From Crocodylus rhombifer (Eukaryota; Chordata; Crocodylia; Crocodylidae), in NCBI GenBank assembly GCA_038503035.1, contig JAVSML010024356.1, positions 546,404-610,403 on the forward strand: a DNA stretch of 64,000 nt. The letters are read 5' to 3'. Below the pieces are notes generated by a model. The model worked only from the letters and a program-made list of their open reading frames with translations, did no database searches and had not been told where the DNA came from. Each line of letters opens with the position of its first letter. Position 1 is the first letter of the stretch. Position numbers and translations under genes: made by a program. Below, piece by piece: positions 22,889-34,054 of this stretch.

Positions 22889-22968
22889 ATTATAAGAAAT
22901 TATACTTAAACCAGTTTAAGTGATCAGAAACCAATTTAAATCTGTTACAGAACAGAAATTCAGTGCAC
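22889..22968 (+). repeat. partial copy of the dispersed repeat at 24474
   Basis: About 78 bases from AAATTATACTTAAACCAGTT to GTGCACATAAAC match 24480-24557 at roughly 85-90 percent by eye. The terminal GGCTAGGGACAG of the other copy is missing, so this is a truncated copy. Confidence 0.75.
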
Positions 22969-23577
22969 ATAAACACATAGATATATCCACATTAAGGGAA
23001 CACAGCCTCCAGAACAGAATGGGGGCATGGTATGCCATTTCTGAATCAGTTCACTTCCATTTTGGAAGCACTTATATTTTTTCCTTTTTAAAAAGAAATA
23101 AAATTTCAGTCTATATTTTTCAACTGATACAATATGACAATAACTTCATTTGTTTTAGCTTTCATGGAAAGTTGCTGCCTCAGATGAAACTGGTTCTTTG
23201 CATGTTTCACAAAGATTACAATGGACTTTTGCTATGCACTTTAGCAGATTATCACTGATAGGCCATAAGCTTCATGCAAAACTATCATTTTCAGTCGCTG
23301 CCATATTATTTTTCAGGTAATAGGATTTCAGCTCTGGGGGGAAAAGGATTGATACTTTATAGGATATCTTCCAGTGGTAAGATTATTTCATTTTGATTTT
23401 TGTCAACACTTTCTGTAGAAAGAAATCACTTGTTTTCTGATCAGCTCTGATATATATTTGATGAATGATATAAAAATTACATACATACAGATTTTTTCTT
23501 TTTTTTCCACCTTCTTCATAGAGAATGTAGGGATTTTAGTTTGGAATTCAGCCAGAACAAAGAGAGTATGCAACACT

Positions 23578-23687
23578 GATGTGATACAACATGCACAGTG
23601 TGTTTTAAAGTTTCTTTACACTCCCATACTTTGATGCAATACAACATGCACAGTGGGTTGTAAAGTTCCTTTACACTCCCATACTTC
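23578..23687 (+). repeat. 55-bp tandem duplication
   Basis: Units at 23578-23632 and 23633-23687 share ATACAACATGCACAGTG and TTTACACTCCCATACTT and differ at a handful of positions, so the duplication is not very recent. Confidence 0.85.
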
Positions 23688-24473
23688 CACAAACTTTATT
23701 TGTGTCAGTGGGCCACAGCCATACAAATATTTGTTGACACTTTACAACCTCAAGTATCTGTAAGTACATGGCATTTACAAAGTAAGTGTTCTGTAAATAC
23801 TCAATGAAGTATAGGTTGGTAATTGTGCATTCATATACCAGCTTTGTTTTCACAAGTTATAGCAGGGACTTAGTGTAGCTCTCAGACTGTGACTATTTAA
23901 AGTACTAGTTTAACAAAGCCTAACTTTGAGTTGTCTCATTAAAGTCAATGGGACTATTCAAATACTTAAAGGTTAAGTAAGCATTTGCTTAAGTGCTTTG
24001 CTGAAAGGGGGCCTAAATGAGTGAATTTTTAAATGTCCCCGTGAAATATCTTGCAGAACACTTCATTGCAAGTGAGACAGGCCATTATCTTTTTGTGTTA
24101 AAATAATGCCCCAGACTTCCATTCAGGATCAGAGCCCCCACTGCATTGAGCATTGTACAGATATAATTTAAAGGTGGTTTTAAAATGAGTAACTTAAATT
24201 CCAGATGAGTTCTTCATCTGGCAAATTGGACAGTAATTTGAAGGACTGCTCAAAGGAGAGTATGACAGTTATTGGAAAAACTAAATGGGCTAAATTCTCC
24301 TTTTTATACTTCCATTGGTTTTGGCAGAGCTGTATCTTCTTGCCAGCGCTGAACTGGCCAGCGTGTTTCCTATTTCTTTTTTAGCACAATCCACTTCCTC
24401 TTATGCAAAATGTTCCCTGGTATTTACTTGTGCACCTTCTGCTGACATTTTCCTTGTCTCTTAAGGCTAGGGA

Positions 24474-26284
24474 CAGAAATTACACATAAACCAGTTTAAG
24501 TGATCAGGAACTGATTTAAACCTGTAACAGAACAGAAATTGAGTGCACATAAACCAGTTTCAAAATGGCCCAAATTGTTCTAAGATAAACCTAGTTGAAT
24601 GTAGCATCAGACTTAACTGATTTAGGTCAAACTGGTTTACAGAACTTCTGTCCCAGGCCCCTTCCCGGTTTAAGTTAACTCACAGTCCCCCAGCATCCCA
24701 GGATGCTTTGCAGCCCCGGCCTGGGCTGTGCTGTCTGCTCAGGGTTGGCCTCTCCTCCCTAGCTGGAGCACTATCACTGATCTGGCTGGCTGAGAAAGGG
24801 GTGCAGGAGAGGGTGGGAAACCCTGCTCTGGAGCACTCTCTTTGGTGTTCCAGCAGTGGGAAAGAGGAGAGCGGGGGCATGGCCAGACACCGGTAGCCAT
24901 CCCCCCCGCCCTCCTGTCTCTCACCAGTCTGGGACCCCAGCCTGGCTTTCCCCACTGCCTGGTTTTCTTTCCTGCTCACCGCTAGAGCAGTGAGAGCGGG
25001 GGTATGGCCAGAGCTCAGCCCTGGGCCTGAGGCTGAGCGGGGAGGGAGGAAATCACAGAGAAGAGGGGCTGGCAGGGACCTCCAGAGGTCCTTTAGTGTC
25101 TAGTCCAGCCCCTGTCTGAGCCCTGGCCAGGCCCTTTGGTACAAACACTAGAAGGTAAAGAGCAGAGGGTTTGTTCACTGGGGATCTCTGTACTGCTGGG
25201 GGAAAAAGCCACCAAGGCTTTTCTGTGGGCAGTTTTCTCCCCTGCCCCACAATTGGGCCCAGCGCTGTGCCCATCCAGCCCTGAGCCCTGAGACAGTGCC
25301 ATGCAAACCCTTGGAGCTGTGGGGCTGAGCTGGGCCAGCCCAAGGGTGCTGCTGAGGGCAGGCACAGAGGGGTTGGGCCTTGGGGACAGGAGCTTTCCCA
25401 GATAACTGCAGCTAAGGTTGGGGCCACAGGAGCTGTGCGTCCAGATTGCTCCCACCTCCCCATACCCCAGCTGGGCCGGGCTGTTATGGAGCCACTGCGG
25501 TGGGCAGGGCTTTCCCCGTCTTCCTTTTCCATTGCGGTGCTGAAGTGGGGGGCTGTGGCACTGTCTCAGGGCTCAGAGCTGGAGAGGCACAGCACTGGGC
25601 CCCATTGTAGGGCAGGGGTTGTGGGGGGGGGGGGGAACCAACCACAGGACGCCCTTGGTGGCTTTTTTCCTGAGCAGTACAGAGGTCCCCTGGTGAACAA
25701 ACTATCTGCTCTTTGGTTTCTAGTGCTGGTACCGGACTGTCTGGCCAAGGCTCAGGCAGGGGATGGAGGACCTCTGGAGGTTCCTGACACCCCTGCTTCT
25801 CTATGATTCTCTCTCCCTCTTCACCTCAGGCCCAGGGCTGGGATCTGGCCATGCCCCCACTATCATTGCTCAACCCTTCGGTGCCAGCCTGCGGCTGGGG
25901 TCTGTCCACAGTCCCCCCTCCCCAAAAAGCCTGGCAAGGGCTGCTTCCCTCCTCCCCCTCCAGGCACACCCTGGAGTCCCTGCAGGCCAGGGTGGGGGTT
26001 TAAAACCCTCCCTAATCATACTCAGGCCTGCCGGGGCCTGGCCATGCACCTCCTCAGCTAATCGTCGGGCTCAGCTCAGCTTCCTCCAGTGGTCCAGCCA
26101 CACTGGAAGAGAAGGGAGGGCTCACTCTAGTGCCCCCAACTTCTAGCCTGAGCCACTACAGGCATGTGCCTGCATTTCTGGGTCTATTCACTTGCTTGGC
26201 AGTTCAATCAATGTAGGTTAGACTAACATGCAAAGATTGAATCAATTCAGGCTCAGGCATTTTGAATGTCTGTACATAGCCCCA
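24474..26284. mobile_element. possible composite DNA transposon, GC-rich interior
   Basis: The left edge GGCTAGGGACAGAAATT resembles two inverted candidates: 24640-24658 (reversed GGCCTGGGACAGAAGTT, 14 of 17 identical) and 26264-26284 (reversed GGCTATGTACAGACATT). The first pairing would make a 185-bp MITE; the second an element of about 1.8 kb holding the inverted duplication at 24981-25875. Subterminal sequence is also similar between the ends. No target-site duplication supports either reading, so boundaries are uncertain. Frames inside the GC-rich part are not considered genes. Confidence 0.4.
24981..25875. repeat. inverted duplication, two 330-bp arms
   Basis: The left arm, about 24981-25310, is the reverse complement of the right arm, about 25546-25875, with moderate divergence. 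Matching landmarks include GGCACTGTCTCAGGGCTCAG, GAACAAACTNTCTGCTCTTTG, CCTCTGGAGGTNCCTG and CAGGCCCAGGGCTG, in the same order on opposite strands. Each arm contains a CR1-like tail phrase (CTTCTCTNTGATT) but homology continues past it, so the arms are copies of one longer unit and not merely two CR1 tails. A T/G-rich homopolymer sits at about 25621-25635. Frames on each arm translate alike because of this duplication. Confidence 0.75.
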
Positions 26285-28315
26285 AAGGCTTGATCTTGCT
26301 CACATTCATCCCCAACTGTTATCTTTGGGTGCTATGGTTTCATACTTTGCACTGTAGAAAGCATCACAACCTAACTTCACAAGCTAGCATTCAGAGCCAT
26401 GTACCAAACCACTCACATGGCACTAAGTCCTGCCAAAACAGTATACAGAAACAGAATAATGTAGAATAATGTAAATATACTTTTGCATATTCTCAAAAAA
26501 TGTCACTTCTGTCTGTACTCAGAGATGGGTTATTCTAAGAATGAAATTCAGCCATTGCTGAATTGCAAAAACTATATTTGAAATACTGCTCATTTTTACT
26601 AAGTTAATTGCTCAAAAGAGTACAGCTCATTAAATGCCATAGCGTTTCTTTGGCAAAAGTGCAAAATAGAGATAGAGATGGAAAACTTCTTTAGCAATTG
26701 TTCATATTTAAAAACATTAAGTTCTTAAGAGCCCTTTGTACTCTAGCTTGGGGTGGGCAGGGTGGGGAGAGCTGGTAGGAAGAGAGAGTATTGGCTTATT
26801 TTCAGCTGGTGAAACTTGGTGTAATTCTTTTGAAGTCAACAGAATGCTGATGTAAATCAACACAGGATCTGGCCATAGGATTTTGAACAGAAATACTAAC
26901 ACATTTTAACTGTATTACTGCTAATAGAAATATGGCAGAAGAAATAGCAAGTCAGAGTACACTTGACAGGATGCTCTCAAGCACGGTAGGCTTGCTCCAG
27001 CATAATTTTGCTTTTACAATACCATTTCATGATTATAAAGATTTTCTTTAGCCAATGGAGACTATCCATGGACTGAAGGAAGACTTTAAATTATAAACAC
27101 AGGATATTCTTGTCCTCTTGCCTTTCTGGCATATTATGGGTGCCTTCTATAAAAGTTTAAAGCAGTGCAGAGTGAATTGGAACTGACCTGTACTTGACCT
27201 ATTCAGCTTCATCTACTCTTGACAGACTTTTCAACAGTGAGCTCACAAAACTCTCTTTTTTGCATTACCCCTGGAGAAAGCCATTAGTCAAGCTATTTTT
27301 CCCTTCATTTTTTTGGGCTTACTGAGCTTTGTGACTCAAATACAAACTTCAGCATAAACTCATGTTTCATCATTTCTCCACGCTATTTACTCCCCAGGTT
27401 CATCTTTTCTCAAGAGACATACAGAGAGTGTTTTACAACCCCATGACGGCAACATGCATTTTGCAACGCTGTAAGCACGTATGCAGCTTTCTGCACATAG
27501 AAGGAAAGGAAATTACAGAATGCCCTCCTGGTCATTCTGTACAAATTTTCACATTAGCAGATTACCAGTACCATGTGCCTTTAGCTGTGGTGTGCCTATG
27601 AAGCTCTCTGTAGACATTTTATTGATGTTAAATGTGAGGAAATTAAGGGACTAAAAAGGCTATGGACTTCCCTATCTTCAGCTGGACTTAACAATTTTCT
27701 GTCTATACTCCTCCCCTTACTAAAATATTCTATGTTCAATATTCTACATTTCATCATTTCATTTTAAGTAGTTCCTTTCTTCACATTTGGAGTCCATTTC
27801 TCTCAGATGTTGAACACATCCCGAGAGATGCTTAGCAGGCTTTGAAATGAATAGAAGTAGAGGACAATGAGAATTTCCTAGAAGGCTTAGTAGTAGCAGC
27901 ACTAAAAGCAATATTAGAGTATTCTCTTATTGCTAGCCTTCTAAAATCAATTATTTTAAAGACAAGGAGGTATAAGTCATAATTTTATTTGCTTAAATTC
28001 TGTGGGGGTCATGGGATGAGTGACAGATTCATTTTCATGAAGGAAGTGTCCCAGCAAAACAGGACAAAAAATGCGCAACCAGTTATATCTGAGTTAGAGA
28101 AGGAAATGCTTAATGTTTCCTTTGGTTAATTCATAGGCTTTGTGCTAGACTGCACTTTCATAGGACATTTCAAGTTGGGTTGGGCTGGGCTGGGGGGACA
28201 GTCGGAGATGAGCATCAGAGGAGCAGGGAGGGTACGATGGAATGTTTTACATTTTGGGGAAATTGGTGAGTTTGTTTTGTTATACTATTTTATTATTTTG
28301 TTTTTATAAGTCATT
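26285..28315. other. anonymous AT-rich sequence
   Basis: No gene, RNA or clear repeat. A phrase at 26805-26880 (CAGCTGGTGAAACTTGGTG ... GATCTGGCC) resembles half of the palindromic repeat class at 22490. Confidence 0.4.
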
Positions 28316-28386
28316 TTGTCTCTTAGTTGGCTTGAGCCTTTTTGGGAAGGGCAGCATATGCATCTAATAAATAAATAAATAAATAA
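28316..28386 (+). repeat. probable LINE (L3/CR1-type) 3' tail with AATA repeat
   Basis: GGCTTGAGCCTTTTTGGGAAGGGCAGCATATGCATCTAATAAATAAATAAAT resembles the 3' end of L3/CR1-type LINEs in reptiles, which finish in AATA or AAATA repeats. Only the extreme 3' end is recognisable; upstream sequence is too diverged. Confidence 0.5.
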
Positions 28387-31033
28387 ACTTAGAAAAAGTG
28401 TATATTGCCAACTTCACCTTTTTTTTTACTTTTAATAAAATAATTAGGTAATTGAAAATTATACAAATTAGGCAATATGAAGTCATAGTAGGAAATCTGT
28501 ATGCTTGAGAACAGTTTAATTGTCACAGTGAGATAGTAGTTGAAATGACCAAACAACACCAGACCACTGTAATAAACTAGTTTCACTGATTAAAGACAAA
28601 AATCTACTATATAGAAATCAACATGGTTTGTTCTTTCTGGGGTGAGCTCATTAGAAAAATCAGTCCGGAAACATATGGGCTACATTCAGACTAACAGGTT
28701 ATGGACTGAATTAACCTTGTACATCTACATTGCCCTATTCTATACTCATGAACTTTGGCATTTGAATGTGATACACAAAGAAATCAAGAGGGCTATGTTC
28801 CCACTGCCTCTAGGAGTTTCTCCTATTTTGATGAAGTCCATTGCATTGCATTTCCTGCTTGTGCTTTGCCTGCTTTTCCTACTGTTTGTGCTATAGGAGG
28901 TCTCTACACAGCCACTAAAGCCACAGTTAATCATAAATAAAAAAGGCCATTTCTTAAGGGTTTTTTTGTGAAAGAGGTAGGGAAGGAAAGATTTGCACCA
29001 ATTTACTACTGTAGCTGCGCTGTTTTAGGCAACAAAGGGTTTACTGGTGTTTCTTAAAAATCTGCTCAGAGACCAATTTAGTTAATCTTCTTCCTGCTAC
29101 AAGGACAAAATCACTTTAGATAATAATTCCTTAACTCTGTGCTATTAGATCTTTTCTATTCATCTTTACTTGTCTCCTTGGAGGTGCAATATATACCTTG
29201 ACTCAAGGATTATTGTGAATAATATTTTTTACTGAACCAACTGCATGGTTGGAAGAGATTTGACAAGGTCTTGAATGCAGTGCCCCAAAATCCCTGCCCC
29301 TCACATATTTTTTGTACCATCATGCCTACAATGTCACTCCAACACTTTCTTGACTCAGTGATTCTAAAATCACTGATGCAATGAATTCTGTCACTGAAAA
29401 ACAATACAGATGCAATCACCACCTCTGATGACAAATCATGCTATACTCAGCAAGCATTATGCACTTCTTGTATCTGAAATAGAAAAATATTCCAATTGCA
29501 TCCTGTCTACCACCTATAGGTTCCCATTCTGTTGCCATTTTCCATGAAGATTCTTGGCACGCATAGCAGGAGTGCAGGGAGAGCTGGGTTTCTGGGTACC
29601 GAGACGATAACCAAGTTAGATTTGTAAATAGCAAACAGATGACGATGATGAAATATTTGTTGGACTGATAATGAAAGCCAACTGAAATGTGCAAAGATTA
29701 AATAATAATGTGTCTGGAAGTCGTACCTTGTAATTAATCTTCTTGTCCTGTTCATTCAGACTCCACTAAACTGAAGGACCTTTGCCAGAATGCAGTAATC
29801 AGGAAGGGGACACAACTAATTCCCTGTATCCCCAAAGATTGATTTGCTGATTAAAAGTCTACATTTTCTAGCTGACCTCTTGTTGGGCCAAGACATGGTG
29901 AATGCTTTGCAGCAGTAGTTAGTTCTGTTTTACACTGTGATACAGTTTATGGTGGTGCCAAGTTTAATTGTTCAAAAATCATGTGTCAGACCTAAGCCCG
30001 ATGATTAGCTTAAAAGCTGAAAAAGGGTTTTCTTTTTTGTTTTGTTTTTCTTCCTAGATAATAAATCACATTTTTACCCTGCTCTCAGTTTTGAGCCTTT
30101 GGGTGGAATTCTCATTGCTCATATGTGAGAGACCACTTCACGCTGAAAACTGAGAAAAATGCACACACAAAGACATATTCCCTGTAGAGGGTTGCTAGGT
30201 GGGGACTTCTCTTCCTGCTGTAAATACCACAGGGTGAGACAACCGTCATTCCATCCCCTATCACTTCCCTGCTTTTTTCTCCACTTTTCTCCTTGTCTTC
30301 TGTCTTTCTTTACCTTGTCCCTTACTGTTCTTCCAGTCTCCTGTTCCCTTTTGGGCTCTACACTTTCCCTTACGACCTCTTCAGGCAAAATCCAGATTTG
30401 CCAACTAGATACCTAAACAGGATTCAGGCAGAATTTAGGTGCTGATAATTCAAAAGACAAAATAACCCTTGCTCCTGTGGCCATAGGACTCATTACAAGC
30501 CAACAGTTTCAGTACAAAATTCCCTACATCCCTAAATTTCAGTTTCTGAGCACTGAGCCTGTGCAACTAGGTCCTAGCTTCCACCTAAGCTCCCCTTGAG
30601 GTGAAGGCACCCTCAACTCTACCTAAGTCCATAGAAGAGCCCTGGTAGGCATACTTGGCATACACTTAATGCATACCGATGCCATTATGTTTACTACAAA
30701 GCTTAGCAGTGATTGCCACTTTCAACCACCCAGCAATAGCGGGTAGTGAGCCACTCAACCATGGCTGCTGGTGGTGAGGTTGGCTTGCTACCACCACCTC
30801 CAGACTGACCCTGAGCAGCCAAATCCCCACCCTGGATTCCTCACTGCCATTGCTAGATCCCTCACTGCCAGACCCCTTGCTGTCACTGTGGTGGACACAG
30901 CAACAATTCCATATGCCCTAGCCTTGAACTAGCCTGAAAGGAGCCCTGTGAGCCAAATCTCAGGGCTCCAGGTGAGTTGGACACCCTGGCATTAGACAAT
31001 TATTGAACAAAAATAATTCTAAGAACAGGGACC
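28387..31033. other. anonymous AT-rich sequence
   Basis: No supported gene. At about 29215-29265 a phrase with TTTTTACTGAACCAACTG is a degenerate relative of the inverted repeat at 52702-52905. From 30395 to about 30640 TAGGTGCTGATAATTC and CTAGGTCC/ACCTAAGTCC phrases resemble sequence flanking the 19121 hairpin, so another old palindromic element is likely there. Confidence 0.4.
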
Positions 31034-31041
31034 AAATAGAC

Positions 31042-31709
31042 CAGGGGTAGGCAAAATGTGGATCTGTCCCCTGGCTGGACTCCATATCCCAGCATCCCCT
31101 GCTCATGCCGCTCCAGGCTGGTCTCAGTGGAGACCTGGGATCATGGGACTGTGACAGCCTTGGGCCATGACAACGTGCTGCAGAACCTGGGCTTTCCCCT
31201 GGCCCCGGCCCCACACTGTTGTGGCTCCACAATCCTAGGTTTCCATGGACCCGTGCAGGCAGGGAATGCAGCTGAGTGGGGAGCTGCTCTGGGGCTGGAG
31301 CCACGATCTTGTGGTGTTGATAGTGAAGGGCTGGGGTCAGGGCTGGGGCAGAGCCACAATCAGCTCCCTGCACACCTCTGCCCACAGAACCCATGCTCGC
31401 CACACGGGCATGCAAGCAGTGGATCGAGCTCTGCCCTGGCTCCAGTGCCTGCCCACCCTATGCTGCAATACCCCAAGATCTCGGGGTCTCCCTGTCCCTG
31501 CCTGCCCATCTTACTCCTGGCTACCTGGCTGTGCACCCTGCGTGCATGGGTCCCAACTCTGGCAATGGATGCAGGGCAGACGGGGCAGGGTGCCTGGGCA
31601 GCAGGGCTGGGTGTGGTGGCAGTAGCCAGAAGGAGCCACAGAGGTTGCTGGGAAATGGAGTCTGCTGCAGGCCAGATCCAGCCCATGGGCCAGATTTTGC
31701 CCACCCCTT
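31042..31709. mobile_element. 668-bp non-autonomous hAT-like DNA transposon
   Basis: The termini are CAGGGGTAGGCAAAATGTGG and, reversed from the right, AAGGGGTGGGCAAAATCTGG. Subterminal ACTCCATATCCCAGCAT pairs with ACTCCATTTCCCAGCAA of the other end. The flanks AAATAGAC (31034-31041) and AGATAGAC (31710-31717) form an 8-bp target-site duplication with one mismatch, the hAT signature. The interior is GC-rich without a transposase; a 217-codon + frame (31058-31711) runs through both termini and is therefore not a gene. Related to 2271-2634. Confidence 0.85.
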
Positions 31710-31717
31710 AGATAGAC

Positions 31718-33176
31718 CCTCCCAAGGCAGTGTCCTAACACTAGATTATAGCATTAAGCTGCTTCTTGTGTTCTTGGACCCATGGCTACCTGAAGATTTC
31801 TGAATAGGAGGGCTAAAGGATAACCCCAGCCAGACTATACTAGAGCCTGGTTTTTAAAACATTCTCCTGGGAAGTGGGAGAAGTGCACGCGAATCCCCAA
31901 CAGCTGCTGAGGCCCTTATACCTATGAGCAATATGTATTTTCTCTTTAGGAATTATAGAACAAGCTGAGCTGAAAGAACCAGTCTGGGAGAGATAGGCAG
32001 GCAGCTTAAGCACATGGTTTCCACACACACAGACAGTAGGTCTTACATCTGATAAACCTTATCTATGTTAAGTTTTGATTTATGTCTCTTGACTTATGTC
32101 TCTTCTTTAAGAACTCGATACCCTAGAACGCAAGGCTCCAGTGCTCCAGCCACTAGATTGTTATACTAGAGATGTGTAGTACCAACATCACCAACATCAA
32201 TGTCAACTCACTGCCTAACCCTTAGAAGTGTTCTTGCATTCTGGTGCATGAAGGCACCTAATATGCAGCCCTGACTTGGACCAGAAAGGGTCAAAGATTT
32301 TTGTGCTTAGTGTTTCTTATTGGGTAGCTCTAGGCAGCTTCCCACTCAAAATCTGGGCTTTCTGGAGGTATTGCACTGATATCAAATGGTACTGCTATAA
32401 GCAGTTATGATGTTGAGGTTAGGTCTGCATGCTTTGGCACCAGTGAAAGTGTAGCAAAGGCCAGGGCAGCTCTGCACCCTGGGCACTGGCTGTTCATGGG
32501 GCAGCACGAGCTGCTATGGTGCAGATGGTGGTGTCAGCAACTATTTTTGTGCTCCCCCTCTCCCAAAGGTGGTGCCAAAGGACTGCTGACCTAGTGGCAT
32601 GCCCCCTGCCCCCTCTGCCTAGTTACACTCCTGGCAAAGACTTTCTAATTTTAACCGGTTTCATTCAGTGACTTAGCTAGCTTGCATTGCTAAAGGAGGC
32701 TCCAAACATAACAGTTGCATGGGCTGACTCATGTTCTCAGGAGGCAGCTTCCCCTTTTGATGGCATGTAAAGGTATATTTGTCCTTAACCAGGGGCACCT
32801 TCCAGATGCATGCAACTCTCCCCATTGACTGTAAAGGAAACAGAAGCACCAGCCTTGTTTCTTTGAATCACCCCTTGGAACGAGGAAGCTAATCCCTGCT
32901 TCTCACTCCACAACAGTACCAATTTCAACTTCCCTCCCCAGATTTCCCAATCTTGCCTCAGTGTCCTGACATTTCAGTGGCCTAACTCAAAGGTCTTTCA
33001 TTGCTTCTTGGATTATTTGAATAATTATCCATGTTTTAAAAAAAACAGCCTCAAGAAGAGTGTCTTGTTTTCTATAGATTTTGTATCTTGGCATTAATAT
33101 TCTCATATACTCATTTTTCATTGGTTACCAAAAAATTGCTACACACTTGTCCTATGTATGTGGATATAAACTCATA
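31718..33176. other. anonymous sequence with one short dispersed repeat
   Basis: No gene supported. A repeat at 32436-32637 is listed separately. Confidence 0.4.
32436..32637. repeat. short dispersed repeat, copy 1
   Basis: The ends TTTGGCACCAGTGAAAGTGTAG and, reversed, TTGCCAGGAGTGTAACTAGG are weakly alike, suggesting a small DNA element. The same ordered phrases (GGCAGCTCTGCAC, ATGGNGCAG, CNGCCCCAG-like, AGTTACTC) appear in reverse orientation at 40992-41212. Confidence 0.5.
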
Positions 33177-34051
33177 GGCTAAGTACAGACCATTAAAAGC
33201 CCCTGGTAGAAACCATCCACCTTATCACACTTTACTCAAAGTGCAATAAGTTAGAGTGGAAGCCAACCTAACAAACATTCACTGTTCAGTAGAGGGGAGT
33301 GGGGACTCACAGCCTGGCTGTGCAGGCTACTGAGGGTACCCCTGCATGCCTCTCAGGAGGCTGCCAGAGTGGCCCCTGTCCCCAACCCCTCTCTACTCAG
33401 TCTCCCTCCCACCAGCTGGTGACTGTCAGCAGTGGGGGTGGTGGGGGAGGGGAGAGGTGGTAAACAGAGCCCTCCCACCATAAGGGCCTCCCCACAGCTC
33501 GCTGACTGGGTTCTGGAGGGGATGTGGGTTGAGCCTGCATGGGGGAGGAGGGGGACTCCCTCTACCCCAGCCTCTTGATAGCTGCAGCCAGCAGCTGCAG
33601 TACAGTGCAGCCCAGCCAGGGCTGCTGCAGGACAAGGGCTCCGGGGTCTCCCCCCCAACCACCTTGGTCACAGGGCGGCCATGGGGACAGAAGCCCCCCT
33701 TCCCCCACCTCACCTTCCTGCCAGCTGTGCAAGGGGCTGGGATCAGACTTAGGTCAGTGACAGCCAAGGGAGTGGAACAAACCCAAGGTCTACTCAAGGC
33801 TAGGGCACAGCTCTGCACAATGCTGCCTGGGATGGCAGTGACTGCACTCTAAGTTAACCCTCAATGGGATCTGGCGCAGATGTTTGATAAGGCACTCTAA
33901 TAGAAAGTCCTTTAGGTTAGTACACATCCATCCAGGGTTAACTTACAGCATTTTTAAAATGGTGAATCTCACTCTAACAGCCATAAATGTCTGTTCTGTC
34001 ATGACTGTAAAGGGTGCTTAAAGTGCATTAATGTAATGTTTATACCTAGCC
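33177..34051. mobile_element. 875-bp DNA transposon-like element with terminal inverted repeats
   Basis: The left end GGCTAAGTACAGACCATTA matches the right end read in reverse, GGCTAGGTATAAACATTAC, over about 19 bases. ATA lies directly outside each end (33174-33176 and 34052-34054), a plausible 3-bp target-site duplication. The outer 150 bases on each side are AT-rich while the core (about 33290-33850) is very GC-rich. No transposase domain was recognised in any frame, so it is taken as non-autonomous. Superfamily not assigned; 3-bp duplications would suit PIF/Harbinger. Confidence 0.6.
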
Positions 34052-34054
34052 ATA

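Noticed and set aside
25053..25806. Two similar proteins predicted on opposite strands
   Set aside because: The resemblance is explained by the inverted duplication 24981-25875, not by duplicated genes.
31058..31711. 217-codon + frame and overlapping frames of 114-151 codons
   Set aside because: They span both termini of a hAT-like element and reflect its GC-rich content; no transposase motif.
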